From the NCBI RefSeq assembly GCF_000251145.1, contig NZ_AIDW01000028.1:48739-112738 (forward strand): a DNA stretch of 64,000 bases, given 5' to 3'. Both the position numbers and the translations under genes were made by a program. Numbering within the stretch: the first letter of the stretch is position 1; the number at the start of each line of letters is the position of its first letter. A model generated the notes under the pieces. It made no database searches. It was not told the origin of the DNA and saw nothing but the letters and a program-made list of their open reading frames with translations. Positions 8,591-19,577 of the stretch are shown here, in pieces. The DNA comes from Sphingomonas sp. PAMC 26621. Lineage in GTDB: Bacteria; Pseudomonadota; Alphaproteobacteria; Sphingomonadales; Sphingomonadaceae.

Positions 8591-8802
8591 ACTCACTCCT
8601 ATACACCCGGTGGTTACGACCCTATCGGTCGAACCCGGTGAACAGGATTTAGCAACGATTGTGCCAACCGCAGATTTGCGCAAAATTAACCAGAACGTTC
8701 AAATCCAGGTGTAAACGGTGGTGACAGCCATCGTGAAAAAACAACCGTTCACCCTCGCATCGTGGGGGTAGCCCGAGACCCCAACGGTCTTTCCCGCCGA
8801 TC

Positions 8803-10308
8803 TTACCCCGCCCCCAGCGCCCGCGCACGACGGCGCTGGACCGAACTTCCGATCCCGAGCGCCTCGCGATATTTGGCGACCGTGCGTCGTGCGATGTCGA
8901 AGCCCTTCGCCTTCAACTGCTCGACCAGCGTATCGTCCGACAGGATCGCATCGCCCTCGCCCGCGATCAGCGCCCGGATCGCGGACTTCACCGCTTGCGC
9001 CGACACCGCATCACCGCCATCCGACGACTGGATCGCGGAGGTGAAAAAGTATTTCAACTCGAACAGCCCGCGCGCGCACGAGAGATATTTGTTGCTCGTC
9101 ACGCGGCTGACGGTCGATTCGTGCATCTCGATCGCCTCCGCCACCTGACGCAGCGTCATGGGTTTCAGATGCGCGACGCCGTGGAGGAAGAACGCCTCCT
9201 GCTGCTTCACGATCTCGCTTGCGACCTTGATGATCGTGCGCTGCCGCTGGTCGAGCGCCTTGACCAGCCAGTTCGCGCTGGCGAGCATCTCGCCGAGCCA
9301 CGCCTTGGACGCCTTGTCGCCGCGCGCCGCCGAGAGCTCGACATAATAGGTCCGGTTGACCAGCACGCGCGGGAGCGTCGCGGCGTTGATCTCGATACCC
9401 CAGCCGTCCTTGCGCTGCGCGACATACAGGTCGGGGACGACCGGCTGCGAGGGTTCTCCGCCGAACCGGCAGCCGGGCTTGGGATCGTAGCCGCGGAGTT
9501 CGCGGATCATGTCGGCAAGGTCTTCCTCGTCGACATGGCAGATCCGCCGCAACCGACCGAGATCGCCGCGCGCGAGCAGGTCGAGATGCTCGAGCAGCCG
9601 CGCCATGCACGGGTCGTAGCGATCCGCCTCGCGTGCCTGGAGCGCGAGACATTCGCCGAGATCGCGCGCGCCGACGCCGGTCGGGTCGAACGTCTGGATG
9701 GTCGCAAGCACTGCCTCGACCCGGGAGAGAGAGACGCCAAGCCGGGTCGCGATGTCGAGCAACGGCGCGGTCAGATAGCCGCAGTCATCGATCTGGTCGA
9801 TCAGGTGCGCCGCGATGAAAAGATCGGCGCCGTCGACCGCGGTCCCCGCCTGCGCGAGCAGATGATCCGCCAGACTGAGCGTAGTGGTGGCGAAGGCATC
9901 GAGGTCGGGGCCGTCCTCGCTCCCCGTGCCGCCGCTGCTCGCGCCGTTGAGCCCAAGCGCACCATCCATCCCCGCGCCGCCGGGCTGGTCCGCAACGCTG
10001 TCGTGGTGGAAGCTCTCGGCGGTGAAATCGACATCGAGCCCAGCCTCACCCGAGTCGCCGCCCTGCATCAACAATTCGTCGGCGGGGGCGGGTTCGTCAC
10101 GGGGCGCGCTCTCGACCTCGCGCTCTTGCGTCGGGCCGTCGTCGTTCGATTCGCCCGCCTCGAGCAACGGGTTGCGTTCGATCTCCTCGGCGAGGAACCC
10201 CTCAATCTCGAGGTTCGACAGCGCAAGCAGGCGAATCGCCTGCTGCAGCTGCGGCGTCATCACCAGCGATTGCGACTGACGCAGGTCGAGGCGTGGCGCG
10301 AGGCTCAT
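8803..10308 (-). CDS. rpoN: RNA polymerase sigma-54 factor RpoN
   Basis: Sigma-54 directs RNA polymerase to -24/-12 promoters and needs AAA+ activators. The 501-residue protein begins MSLAPRLDLRQSQSLVMTPQLQQAIRLLALSN, the Gln-rich activator-interacting region I. An acidic, variable region II spans about residues 50-150 (ESNDDGPTQEREVES, then GDSGEAGLDVDF). The core-binding domain follows, and the C-terminus holds the helix-turn-helix (MTLRQVAEAIEMHESTVSRV) and the RpoN box ARRTVAKYRE. Length and order of domains are normal. It lies 25 bases downstream of lptB, in the widespread lptA-lptB-rpoN arrangement, so it is probably transcribed with the LPS export genes. Confidence 0.97.
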   Translation of the reverse strand: MSLAPRLDLRQSQSLVMTPQLQQAIRLLALSNLEIEGFLAEEIERNPLLEAGESNDDGPTQEREVESAPRDEPAPADELLMQGGDSGEAGLDVDFTAESFHHDSVADQPGGAGMDGALGLNGASSGGTGSEDGPDLDAFATTTLSLADHLLAQAGTAVDGADLFIAAHLIDQIDDCGYLTAPLLDIATRLGVSLSRVEAVLATIQTFDPTGVGARDLGECLALQAREADRYDPCMARLLEHLDLLARGDLGRLRRICHVDEEDLADMIRELRGYDPKPGCRFGGEPSQPVVPDLYVAQRKDGWGIEINAATLPRVLVNRTYYVELSAARGDKASKAWLGEMLASANWLVKALDQRQRTIIKVASEIVKQQEAFFLHGVAHLKPMTLRQVAEAIEMHESTVSRVTSNKYLSCARGLFELKYFFTSAIQSSDGGDAVSAQAVKSAIRALIAGEGDAILSDDTLVEQLKAKGFDIARRTVAKYREALGIGSSVQRRRARALGAG

Positions 10309-10333
10309 CGCTGGCGGACGGCTCCGGTGGACA

Positions 10334-11128
10334 TCACAGCGAGAAGCCCTCGCCCAGGTACAGCCGCCGCACATTGGCATCCGCGACCAGTTCCTCGGGC
10401 GAACCGGTAAACAGCACGCGGCCGTCATAGATGATATAGGCGCGGTCGACGATCTCGAGCGTCTCGCGGACGTTGTGATCGGTGATCAGCACGCCGATCC
10501 CGCGCTGCTTCAACTGGATGATCAGGTCGCGGATGTCCGCGATCGACAGCGGATCGATCCCGGCGAACGGCTCGTCGAGCAGCATGATCGACGGGTTGGC
10601 GGCCAGCGCGCGCGCGATTTCGGCGCGGCGGCGTTCGCCGCCAGACAGCGCCATCGCGGGGGACTCGCGCAGCCGCGTCAGCCCGAATTCCTCGAGCAGC
10701 GTATCGAGCCGCACCTTGCGCTCGGCCGCGTCGGGCACCGCGAGTTCGAGCACGCTCAGGATGTTCTGCTCGATCGTCATTCCGCGGAAGATCGAGGTTT
10801 CCTGCGGCAGATACCCGAGGCCGAGAATCGCGCGGCGATACATCGGCAGCCCGGTGATATCCTCGCCATCGAGCATGATCCGGCCCGAATCGGGCTTCAC
10901 CAGCCCCATCACCGAATAGAAGCAGGTCGTCTTGCCCGCGCCATTGGGGCCGAGCAGCCCGACCACCTCGCCCTTGCCGATCGAGACCGACACGTCGGTC
11001 AGTACCGGGCGCTTGTCATAGGATTTGGCGATCGACACGACCGACAGGCCGTTCATCACCGGCGCTTCCGCGATCGGCGGCGCGGTGTCGAGCGTCAGGC
11101 CCGGGGTTGGCGTCAGCGTATCGGTCAT
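10334..11128 (-). CDS. lptB: LptB, ATPase of the LPS export ABC transporter
   Basis: LptB powers extraction of lipopolysaccharide from the inner membrane with LptF and LptG. The 264-residue protein has Walker A GPNGAGKTT, the Q-loop LPQETSIFRGMT, the ABC signature LSGGERRR, Walker B IMLLDEPFAG and the switch His in LITDHNV. An unusual N-terminal extension of about 28 residues (MTDTLTPTPGLTLDTAPPIA) precedes the nucleotide-binding domain; a Met at its end (MNGLSVVSIAK) is an alternative start nearer the family length. It lies between lptA and rpoN on the same strand, with a 156-base gap after lptA. Confidence 0.96.
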   Translation of the reverse strand: MTDTLTPTPGLTLDTAPPIAEAPVMNGLSVVSIAKSYDKRPVLTDVSVSIGKGEVVGLLGPNGAGKTTCFYSVMGLVKPDSGRIMLDGEDITGLPMYRRAILGLGYLPQETSIFRGMTIEQNILSVLELAVPDAAERKVRLDTLLEEFGLTRLRESPAMALSGGERRRAEIARALAANPSIMLLDEPFAGIDPLSIADIRDLIIQLKQRGIGVLITDHNVRETLEIVDRAYIIYDGRVLFTGSPEELVADANVRRLYLGEGFSL

Positions 11129-11284
11129 TGCGGGTCCCTGCTCGCATTTCGATCTTACCGAAGCGTTACCGGGCGGCGACTGGCAAGCTTCGTGCATGCG
11201 CAATGCATGGCCTGCGCGGTATCTACGCCAATCGATGCAGACTGGAAAGCGCGACGGGGCCGATCGCGCGCAGGCTGCGCCGGA

Positions 11285-11821
11285 TCAGTTGCGCTTGGGG
11301 ACCGAGAACGTTCCAGACACGCGCCCGTTGCTGCTCGTCGTCGTCCCCGGAGCGCCCGACGAACCGCCGCCGCCGACCGAAGACCCGTCGATGATCGCGC
11401 GCCCGGTATCGAGGTTGATCGTCAGCCGCCCGCCGTTGACGGTGTTCCCCGCCTGGATCAGCGTCACCGCGCCGAGCATCGTGATGACGCCCTTCTTGAG
11501 ATCATAGACCGCAAAATTGCTCCGCGCGGTCTGGGTCGGCCGGGTCACGACGACGCCGCCCGACGCATCGATCCGCTGCGCCTCGGGCGATGCACCGGTA
11601 CTGATCTGCCCGGCGTAGCTCACCGTCATGCGCTGCGCGTTCAACGTCATCTCGGCCTGCTTGACCACCACGTTACCGGTGAACAGCGCGCGATTCGCCT
11701 TGTCCTGCAGCTCGATGTGATCGGCGTTGAGGTTGATCGGCGCCTGCGAGTTGCGGCCCTGCGCGAATGCCGGGCTTGCAAGCGCAAACGAAAGGGTCAG
11801 CAGGGTCAGGGTACGGCGCAT
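11285..11821 (-). CDS. lptA: LptA/OstA-type periplasmic LPS-transport protein
   Basis: LptA forms the periplasmic bridge that carries LPS from LptC to LptD. The 178-residue product has a signal peptide (MRRTLTLLTLSFALASPAFAQ) and the OstA beta-jellyroll repeats, seen in INLNADHIELQDKANRALFTGN, then VVVKQAEMTLNAQRMTVSY. The C-terminal tail is Gly/Ser/Thr-rich (SSVGGGGSSGAPGTTTSS) and probably flexible. It follows lptC by five bases and precedes lptB, so it is part of the nrnC-lptC-lptA-lptB-rpoN cluster. Confidence 0.93.
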   Translation of the reverse strand: MRRTLTLLTLSFALASPAFAQGRNSQAPINLNADHIELQDKANRALFTGNVVVKQAEMTLNAQRMTVSYAGQISTGASPEAQRIDASGGVVVTRPTQTARSNFAVYDLKKGVITMLGAVTLIQAGNTVNGGRLTINLDTGRAIIDGSSVGGGGSSGAPGTTTSSNGRVSGTFSVPKRN

Positions 11822-11826
11822 GGAGG

Positions 11827-12462
11827 CTATCTCGTCCTTACCGGAACGATCCGCAAGCGCGCATTGCCGTCGAGCTTGACGACATGGCTCTCGAGATCGA
11901 CGTTCATCTGGTTGGCACTGAACGTCCCCTGCGGCACCGTGCCGGTCACCGCGCCACCGCTTTTCAGCGTCTTGCTCTTGAGATCAAGCGTCGCGTCCTG
12001 CGTGGTGAGGTGATAGCCGCCGGTGCTGTCGACCTTGAGCGGGCCGTCGATCACCACCTGCTGGGCGTCCATGTCGTAATGCCCGCGATCCGCGACGACA
12101 TTGGCGGGACCGTCGGTGAGCCCGATCTGCGCGGAAAGCTTGTTGAGCCGCAGGATCGGCTCGGCCGAACTCTTCTGGACCGCCGACCCGGCGTTGACCG
12201 CGAACGGCTGGCCCTTGTCGTCCTGCCCGCGATACGTCGCGGACTGGATACGGATCCGTTCGCGCGCGACCTCGACCTTGTTCTTGTCGAGCAGGAAGCT
12301 GACATCGCCCCCGGCATACAGCGGCAGCACGACGACGAACGCCGCCATGATCCCGATCGCGACCGGCAGCGCGACTCGCAGCACCGCGACCGTCCGGTCG
12401 TGGCTGCTCCCGGGCGCGGCCCAGCGCCGCCGGCTGTCGAGGATCGCGCCGGCGTCAGGCAT
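11827..12462 (-). CDS. lptC: LptC, inner-membrane LPS-export protein
   Basis: LptC receives LPS from LptB2FG and passes it to LptA. The 211-residue protein has one N-terminal transmembrane helix (about residues 24-48, VLRVALPVAIGIMAAFVVVLPLYA) and a periplasmic OstA-like domain with the repeat GHYDMDAQQVVIDGPLKV and TFSANQMNVDLESHVVKLDG. The ATG at 12462 overlaps the nrnC stop by eight bases, showing translational coupling, and is preferred over upstream in-frame starts inside nrnC. lptA starts five bases after its stop. Confidence 0.93.
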   Translation of the reverse strand: MPDAGAILDSRRRWAAPGSSHDRTVAVLRVALPVAIGIMAAFVVVLPLYAGGDVSFLLDKNKVEVARERIRIQSATYRGQDDKGQPFAVNAGSAVQKSSAEPILRLNKLSAQIGLTDGPANVVADRGHYDMDAQQVVIDGPLKVDSTGGYHLTTQDATLDLKSKTLKSGGAVTGTVPQGTFSANQMNVDLESHVVKLDGNARLRIVPVRTR

Positions 12463-13075
12463 GCGCGAAGATGTCGGTCTCGGGCCAGCCCGCCAGATCC
12501 AGCTCGGCGCGGGCGGGCAGGAACTCGAAACATGCCTGCGCGAGCGCGGTACGCCCTTCACGTGCGAGTCGCCGGTCGAGCTCCTCGCGCAGCGCATGGA
12601 GGAAGCGGACGTCCGAAGCGGCGTAATCCTTTTGCGCGTCGCTCAGCACCGGGCCACCCCAGTCGGACGATTGCTGCGCCTTGGAAATATCCTGCCCGAG
12701 CAGTTCGCGAACCAGTTCCTTCAGGCCGTGCCGGTCGGTGTAGGTCCGGATCAGCCGCGACGCGATCTTGGTGCAATAGACCGGGGACGCCTCGACCTGC
12801 AGGTAATGGCTGATCGCCGCGAGATCGAACCGCGCGAAGTGGAACAGCTTGGTCCGGTCCGGATCCTCGAGCAGCGCGCGCAGGTTGGGGGCTGCATAAT
12901 TGCTTTCCGGGCCAAAGCGGACGAGATGTTCGTCCGGTCCACCGTCCGACAGCTGGACCAGGCAAAGCCGGTCGCGCGGGGTGATGAGACCCATCGTCTC
13001 GGTATCGACCGCAATGTCGGCGCCGGGCGCGAACAGGTCGGCGGGAATGTCTTCTTCGTGCAGGGTTACGCTCAT
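12455..13075 (-). CDS. nrnC: NrnC-type nanoRNase (ribonuclease D-like 3'-5' exonuclease)
   Basis: A 206-residue DEDD-family exonuclease. The three exonuclease motifs are AVDTETMG (DxE), FHFARFDLAA and YAASDVRFLH (YxxxD). It lacks the HRDC domains of true RNase D, and its size and the conserved stretches CTKIASRLIRTYTDRHGL, QQSSDW and ACFEFLP match alphaproteobacterial NrnC, which degrades dinucleotides and replaces Orn. RNA or DNA dinucleotides are the likely substrate. It starts the lpt cluster and overlaps lptC by eight bases. The 395 bases upstream, shared with the divergent cold-shock gene, hold no other gene. Confidence 0.92.
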   Translation of the reverse strand: MSVTLHEEDIPADLFAPGADIAVDTETMGLITPRDRLCLVQLSDGGPDEHLVRFGPESNYAAPNLRALLEDPDRTKLFHFARFDLAAISHYLQVEASPVYCTKIASRLIRTYTDRHGLKELVRELLGQDISKAQQSSDWGGPVLSDAQKDYAASDVRFLHALREELDRRLAREGRTALAQACFEFLPARAELDLAGWPETDIFAHA

Positions 13076-13410
13076 CGTCCGGCCCTAGCGGCGAATGGCG
13101 CGATGCTCAATGCCTGCAACGCGTCCACCGGATCCGGAAAGCGACAGGATTTTTCAGGGCCCCGCAGGCAATCTCCTGCCAGTTTTCCGGCATTCCGTCG
13201 CGCCGAAGGAACGCCCCTACCCCCTTCAGGATCAAGGCAAACGTTCAAAAAGACGGCCCTTGCGTCGGGTCGGCTGTGCTGTGCGTGCAACGGTCGCGCA
13301 AGATCGGTACGAACTGTGCCCCATTTTGGACGAATTTGTTCGCAGCGCATCGAAAATTAAGCTAACACGAGTCGGTGGCACGATTGGTTTGGTGCACAGG
13401 GCCTTGCGTC

Positions 13411-13438
13411 TTTCGTCCGATGCAATGGTTGTTATAAT
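13411..13438 (+). promoter_or_regulatory. Candidate promoter of the cold-shock gene
   Basis: A perfect TATAAT lies at 13433-13438, 32 bases before the ATG of the cold-shock gene, with a weak TTTCGT 16 bases upstream as possible -35. The surrounding 13330-13440 stretch is visibly richer in A/T than the coding regions on either side. A start about seven bases downstream would leave a 25-base leader. Confidence 0.45.
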
Positions 13439-13470
13439 GAGGTCGGACGAAGCGGGAAGACGAACAGGGC

Positions 13471-14304
13471 ATGAGTTTCGATAAAGGACGCCGCGGCGAT
13501 CGTGGCGGGCGCGGGCGCGACAAGCGCGACGGTTTCGGCGACAGCGGCGGCTTCGACAGCGGCTTCGGTGGCGGTGGCGGTGGCGGTGACCGTTTCGGCG
13601 GTGGCGGTGACCGGTTCGGCGGCGGCGGCGATCGTTTCGGCGGCGGCGGCGGTGGCGGCGGTGATCGCTTCGGCGGTGGCGGCGGCGGCGGTGGTGGTGG
13701 CTTCCGCAGCGGCGGTGGCGGCGGCTTCGGCGGTGGTGCCGGCGGCGGCGGCGGTCGCGGGATGCCCCCGCAGGTTGTCGGCGAAGGCACGGGCGTCGTT
13801 AAGTTCTTTAACGGCCAGAAGGGTTTCGGCTTCGTCGTTCGCGATGACGGCGGCGAGGACGTGTTCGTTCACATCTCGGCAGTCGAACAGGCTGGCCTGA
13901 CCGGTCTGGCCGAAGGCCAGCCGCTTGGCTTCACGCTGGTCGATCGCGGTGGCCGTATCTCCGCAACCGATCTCAAGATCGACGGCGAGCCGATGGCCGT
14001 CACCGACCGCGGTCCCCCGCGTGAGCGTGATGCAGCGGCTCCTGGCGGTCGTCCCGCTCCCGGTGGCGCGCCGCAGCGCTCGCTGACCGGTGAAAAGGCG
14101 ACCGGTACGGTCAAGTTCTTCAACGCGATGAAGGGCTTCGGCTTCATCCAGCGCGACGACGGACAGCCCGATGCGTTCGTTCACATCTCGGCTGTCGAGC
14201 GTGGTGGCATGACCTCGCTCAACGAGGGCGACCGACTCGAGTTCGAGCTCGAAGTCGACCGTCGTGGCAAGATGGCTGCGGTCAACCTGACGTCGATCGC
14301 GTAA
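13471..14304 (+). CDS. Double cold-shock-domain protein with glycine-rich N-terminus
   Basis: A 277-residue nucleic-acid-binding protein. Residues 1-100 are a low-complexity RG/RGG then GGGGDRFGGGG-type repeat region (RFGGGG units with Asp). Two cold-shock domains follow: GTGVVKFFNGQKGFGFVVRD with VFVHIS at about residues 108-165, and GTVKFFNAMKGFGFIQRD with AFVHISAVERGG at about 212-275. The KFFN, KGFGFI and FVHIS RNP motifs are intact in both. A Pro/Arg/Gly linker joins them. Double cold-shock domains are common in alphaproteobacteria; the long Gly-rich N-terminus resembles plant glycine-rich RNA-binding proteins and could drive self-association. A TATAAT box precedes it and a strong terminator follows, so it is monocistronic. 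Confidence 0.9.
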   Translation: MSFDKGRRGDRGGRGRDKRDGFGDSGGFDSGFGGGGGGGDRFGGGGDRFGGGGDRFGGGGGGGGDRFGGGGGGGGGGFRSGGGGGFGGGAGGGGGRGMPPQVVGEGTGVVKFFNGQKGFGFVVRDDGGEDVFVHISAVEQAGLTGLAEGQPLGFTLVDRGGRISATDLKIDGEPMAVTDRGPPRERDAAAPGGRPAPGGAPQRSLTGEKATGTVKFFNAMKGFGFIQRDDGQPDAFVHISAVERGGMTSLNEGDRLEFELEVDRRGKMAAVNLTSIA

Positions 14305-14330
14305 GTCTTACGCAGCGATACGGGTTATGA

Positions 14331-14365
14331 AAAAACCCGGCAGGCCTTCCGCCTGCCGGGTTTTT
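14331..14365 (+). terminator. Strong Rho-independent terminator after the cold-shock gene
   Basis: A perfect 15-base stem, AAAAACCCGGCAGGC / GCCTGCCGGGTTTTT, with a CTTCC loop starts 26 bases after the stop codon and is followed by more T residues. Confidence 0.93.
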
Positions 14366-14448
14366 CTTTGCTTGGTGGATGTGTGCCGTGGTTCGATGGC
14401 GCCGCCCCAACCCGTCGAGGACGACGCAGAAAAGTGCTGCACCCCAAG

Positions 14449-14558
14449 CGCTTCCCCGGCAAAGGCCGGGGTCCAGTAGCGGACCGTCGGGAAGCAAAGG
14501 ACACCGCTCAGTTACCACGGGCCGCTCTACTTGGCCCCAGCCTTCGCCGGGGAAGCAC
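14449..14558. repeat. Dispersed inverted repeat (family C) between the cold-shock gene and pip
   Basis: Two inverted arms, CGCTTCCCCGGCAAAGGCC (with GGGGTCCAG) and its complement-like CCCCAGCCTTCGCCGGGG (with AAGC), lie about 57 bases apart. Similar CCCGGCGAAGGCCGGGG units occur at 52.4 kb. The rest of 14366-14614 shows no gene. Confidence 0.6.
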
Positions 14559-14614
14559 CCGTTCCGAACGGCACCCCCTCCTCCGAACGCGCACCGACTG
14601 GCGGTATCGGCCCG

Positions 14615-16916
<2,302 letters not shown>

Positions 16917-16970
16917 CGTGTTCTCCCCTGGTGCGGGCAGACTATCAGCGCGCTGGCGGGTGTCGAGCGG

Positions 16971-18560
16971 TCACGTGATCAGCCGCTTGAGCCCCGCGAG
17001 CGTATCCGCCTCGGCGGCGGGCTTGTCGGTGCGGATCCGCGCGATCCGCGGGAACCGCATTGCCACCCCCGATTTGTGGCGCTTCGATTCATGGATCGAA
17101 TCGAACGCGATCTCGAGCACGAGCGTCTTGTCGACTTCCCGCACGGGGCCGAACCGCCCGGTCGTATGGTTGCGGACGAAGCTGTCGAGCTGCTTCAATT
17201 CCTCATCGGTGATCCCCGAATAGGCCTTGCCGACCGGGAGCAGCGTGCCGTCTTCGGTCCAGCAGCCGAAGGTATAGTCGCTGTAGAAGGACGAACGTCG
17301 GCCGCTGCCGCGCTGTGCGTACATCATCACGCAATCGGCGGTCAGCGGGTCACGCTTCCATTTGTACCACAGCCCGGTCTTGCGCCCGCCGAGATAGGGC
17401 GAATCGCGCCGCTTGAGCATCACCCCCTCGATCGCGCCGTCGCGTGCGCCGGCGCGGATCGCTTCGAGCGCGGTGAAATCGTCCGCCGCGATCACGGTGC
17501 TGAGGTCGAACCGTTCGGGGTCGAGCCGTCCGGCGAACGCTTCCAGCCGCGCGCGCCGCTCGGTCCAGCCGAGCGGACGCAGATCCTCGTCGCCATCGAA
17601 CAAGATGTCGTAGAGGCGCACGAACGCGGGCGAATCCGCCAGCATCTTGGCCGAAACCAGCTTGCGGCCGAGCCGCTGCTGGAGCGCGTTGAAGCTCGCC
17701 GCCCCGCCCTCTTCGGTCGCGGAACCCTGCGCGTCACCCTTGACCATCAGCTCGCCGTCGACCGCGCCAACGGTCGTGAAGTCGCGCGCCACCTCGGGGA
17801 AACTCGCGGTAATGTCGTCGCCGGTGCGGCTGTAGAGCCGGGTCTCGCCTGCGACATGGACGATCTGGACGCGGATCCCATCCCATTTCCATTCCGCCGC
17901 ATAGTCCGCGAGATCGACCCGCCCGTCCTCGAGCGGATGCGCGAGCATGAACGGACGGAACACCGGCACGTCGGCGGCAGTCGGCTGCGCGCCGCGGCCC
18001 TCTGCCCAGTCGAACAGCGCGGTGTAAGGCGCGTCGATCCCGTGCCACACTTCCTCGACCGCCTCGACATCGAGGTCGAACGCCTGCGCCAGCGCGGTCT
18101 TGGCAAGCCGCGACGACACGCCGATCCGCAGCGCACCGGTCGCCATCTTGAGCAGCGCGAAGCGCTCGTCCGAATCGAGCTGGTCGAGCATCTTGCCGAG
18201 CACCGCGGGCGTATCCGAGCGGGACAGTTTCGCCAGTCGCTCGACCGCGTCCGCCATGCCGAGCGGCGCCTCGACCACCGTCCCAGGCGGGGTGGGCCAC
18301 AGCAACGCGACCGTTTCGGCGGTATCGCCGACATAGTCGCGGCTCATCCGGAACAGCACCGGATCGACCCGCGCCTCGATCAGCGCGCGGATGACCGCGG
18401 GCTTCACGCCGGGCAGGTCGAGCTCCCCGGTCAGCGCCGCCATCGCCCAGCCGCGGTCCGGATCGGGCGTTACGCGCAGATAATCGACGATCAGCCGCAG
18501 CTTGGCGTTGCGCGACCGCGTATAGATCAACCGGTCGAGAAGGTCCGCAAAAGCCCGCAT
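16971..18560 (-). CDS. ATP-dependent DNA ligase, ligase-exonuclease-helicase module type
   Basis: A 529-residue ATP-dependent ligase. Motif I, WKWDGIRVQ, contains the AMP-accepting Lys and lies near residue 225. RLYSRTGDDI, VDGELMV and EGVMLKRRDSPYLGGRK are nucleotidyltransferase motifs, and WYKWKRDP belongs to motif V. An N-terminal DNA-binding domain (about 1-200) and a C-terminal OB fold (about 400-529) complete the normal layout. This type is usually encoded with an MBL exonuclease and Lhr helicase for DNA repair. The exonuclease here is 11 kb away. It is divergent from the phosphoesterase gene with 85 bases between. Confidence 0.92.
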   Translation of the reverse strand: MRAFADLLDRLIYTRSRNAKLRLIVDYLRVTPDPDRGWAMAALTGELDLPGVKPAVIRALIEARVDPVLFRMSRDYVGDTAETVALLWPTPPGTVVEAPLGMADAVERLAKLSRSDTPAVLGKMLDQLDSDERFALLKMATGALRIGVSSRLAKTALAQAFDLDVEAVEEVWHGIDAPYTALFDWAEGRGAQPTAADVPVFRPFMLAHPLEDGRVDLADYAAEWKWDGIRVQIVHVAGETRLYSRTGDDITASFPEVARDFTTVGAVDGELMVKGDAQGSATEEGGAASFNALQQRLGRKLVSAKMLADSPAFVRLYDILFDGDEDLRPLGWTERRARLEAFAGRLDPERFDLSTVIAADDFTALEAIRAGARDGAIEGVMLKRRDSPYLGGRKTGLWYKWKRDPLTADCVMMYAQRGSGRRSSFYSDYTFGCWTEDGTLLPVGKAYSGITDEELKQLDSFVRNHTTGRFGPVREVDKTLVLEIAFDSIHESKRHKSGVAMRFPRIARIRTDKPAAEADTLAGLKRLIT

Positions 18561-18645
18561 CGTGTCACAACATGATCTTCCGCCGGTTGTTCCGCCAGCG
18601 GTATCATCGGTGGCGGCAATGCCGGCATCCGGCTAGGCGCGCGGC

Positions 18646-19470
18646 ATGGCATTCGTTCGATCCTGCCTCCTGCTGGGAATGATCGTCGCGGTCGCGCTGT
18701 TCGCGTGGGCGCATCACAATGCGCGGATCGATCCGATCGTGCGGCGCGGCCAGATCGGGTTCCGGGACTGGCCCCGCGGCACCGCCCCGGTCCGCGTCGC
18801 CGTGCTCAGCGACATCCATATCGGCAACGAGTCGATGGATGCCGCGCGGCTGCGGCGGATCGTGGAACAGGTCAATGCGCTGCAGCCGGATCTGGTGCTG
18901 CTCGCGGGCGACTATATCGCGGGGCATCGCGCCAGGACTGCGCGCATCTTCGCGCCGCATCTGGTCGCGCCGCTCGCGGCATTGCGCGCGCCGCTCGGCG
19001 TCGTCGCGGTGATGGGGAACCATGATTATGATACCGACCCCGCCATTATCCTTCGCGCACTTCGGGCGGCGGGAATCCGTGTTCTACTCAACGAAGCGGT
19101 CGCGCGTGGCGGATTGACGATCGCGGGGATCGACGACCTTCTGCACGGACGTCAGGATATCCCGAAGACGCTTGCGGCGGTGCGGCTCTTGCCCGGGATC
19201 CCGATTGCGCTGTCGCACAGCAGCAGCACCGCCTTGCTCGACGGCGGGATCACGCTCGAGCTGGTCGGCCATACGCATTGCGGTCAGGTCGATCTCGAAC
19301 CGTTCGGGCTGACCAATGCCGTCGCCGCGTCGAATTACCGGTGCGGGATCTCCCGGACGTCGCGCGGCATCACGCTCGTCACCGCAGGCGTGGGCACGAG
19401 CATCGTCCCGTTTCGCGTCAACGCGCCCCCGGATCTCTGGTTGCTGACCCTCGGCCCGGCGACGCGCTGA
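18646..19470 (+). CDS. Membrane-anchored metallophosphoesterase
   Basis: A 274-residue calcineurin-like phosphoesterase with an N-terminal membrane anchor or signal (FVRSCLLLGMIVAVALFAWA). Metal-binding motifs are in order: LSDIHIG (DxH), LLAGDYI (GD), VMGNHDYD (GNHD), ALSHS and VGHTHCGQV (GHxH). This order and the GDYI variant match the YaeI/UDP-2,3-diacylglucosamine-like family that acts at the membrane, but the substrate is not evident. It is divergent from the DNA ligase and is followed by about 100 bases without a gene before the convergent TMEM165-type gene. Confidence 0.85.
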   Translation: MAFVRSCLLLGMIVAVALFAWAHHNARIDPIVRRGQIGFRDWPRGTAPVRVAVLSDIHIGNESMDAARLRRIVEQVNALQPDLVLLAGDYIAGHRARTARIFAPHLVAPLAALRAPLGVVAVMGNHDYDTDPAIILRALRAAGIRVLLNEAVARGGLTIAGIDDLLHGRQDIPKTLAAVRLLPGIPIALSHSSSTALLDGGITLELVGHTHCGQVDLEPFGLTNAVAASNYRCGISRTSRGITLVTAGVGTSIVPFRVNAPPDLWLLTLGPATR

Positions 19471-19577
19471 GCGATCTCGTTCAGCTCTTGCGATCGCTGT
19501 CGATCAGCGCGCAATTGCCCTCGCGCAGCGTGGCAGTGCCAGCCTTCCGAACGCCCTCGCCGGGAAAGAGCGAGCCG

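Noticed and set aside
13620..13770. Regular short repeats resembling a CRISPR array
   Set aside because: They are codon repeats for RFGGGG within a coding region, without spacers of constant length and without cas genes.
13362..13790. A proline-rich frame opposite the glycine-rich part of the cold-shock gene
   Set aside because: Poly-Pro is the necessary antisense reading of GGC-rich glycine repeats; there is no start region or conserved part.
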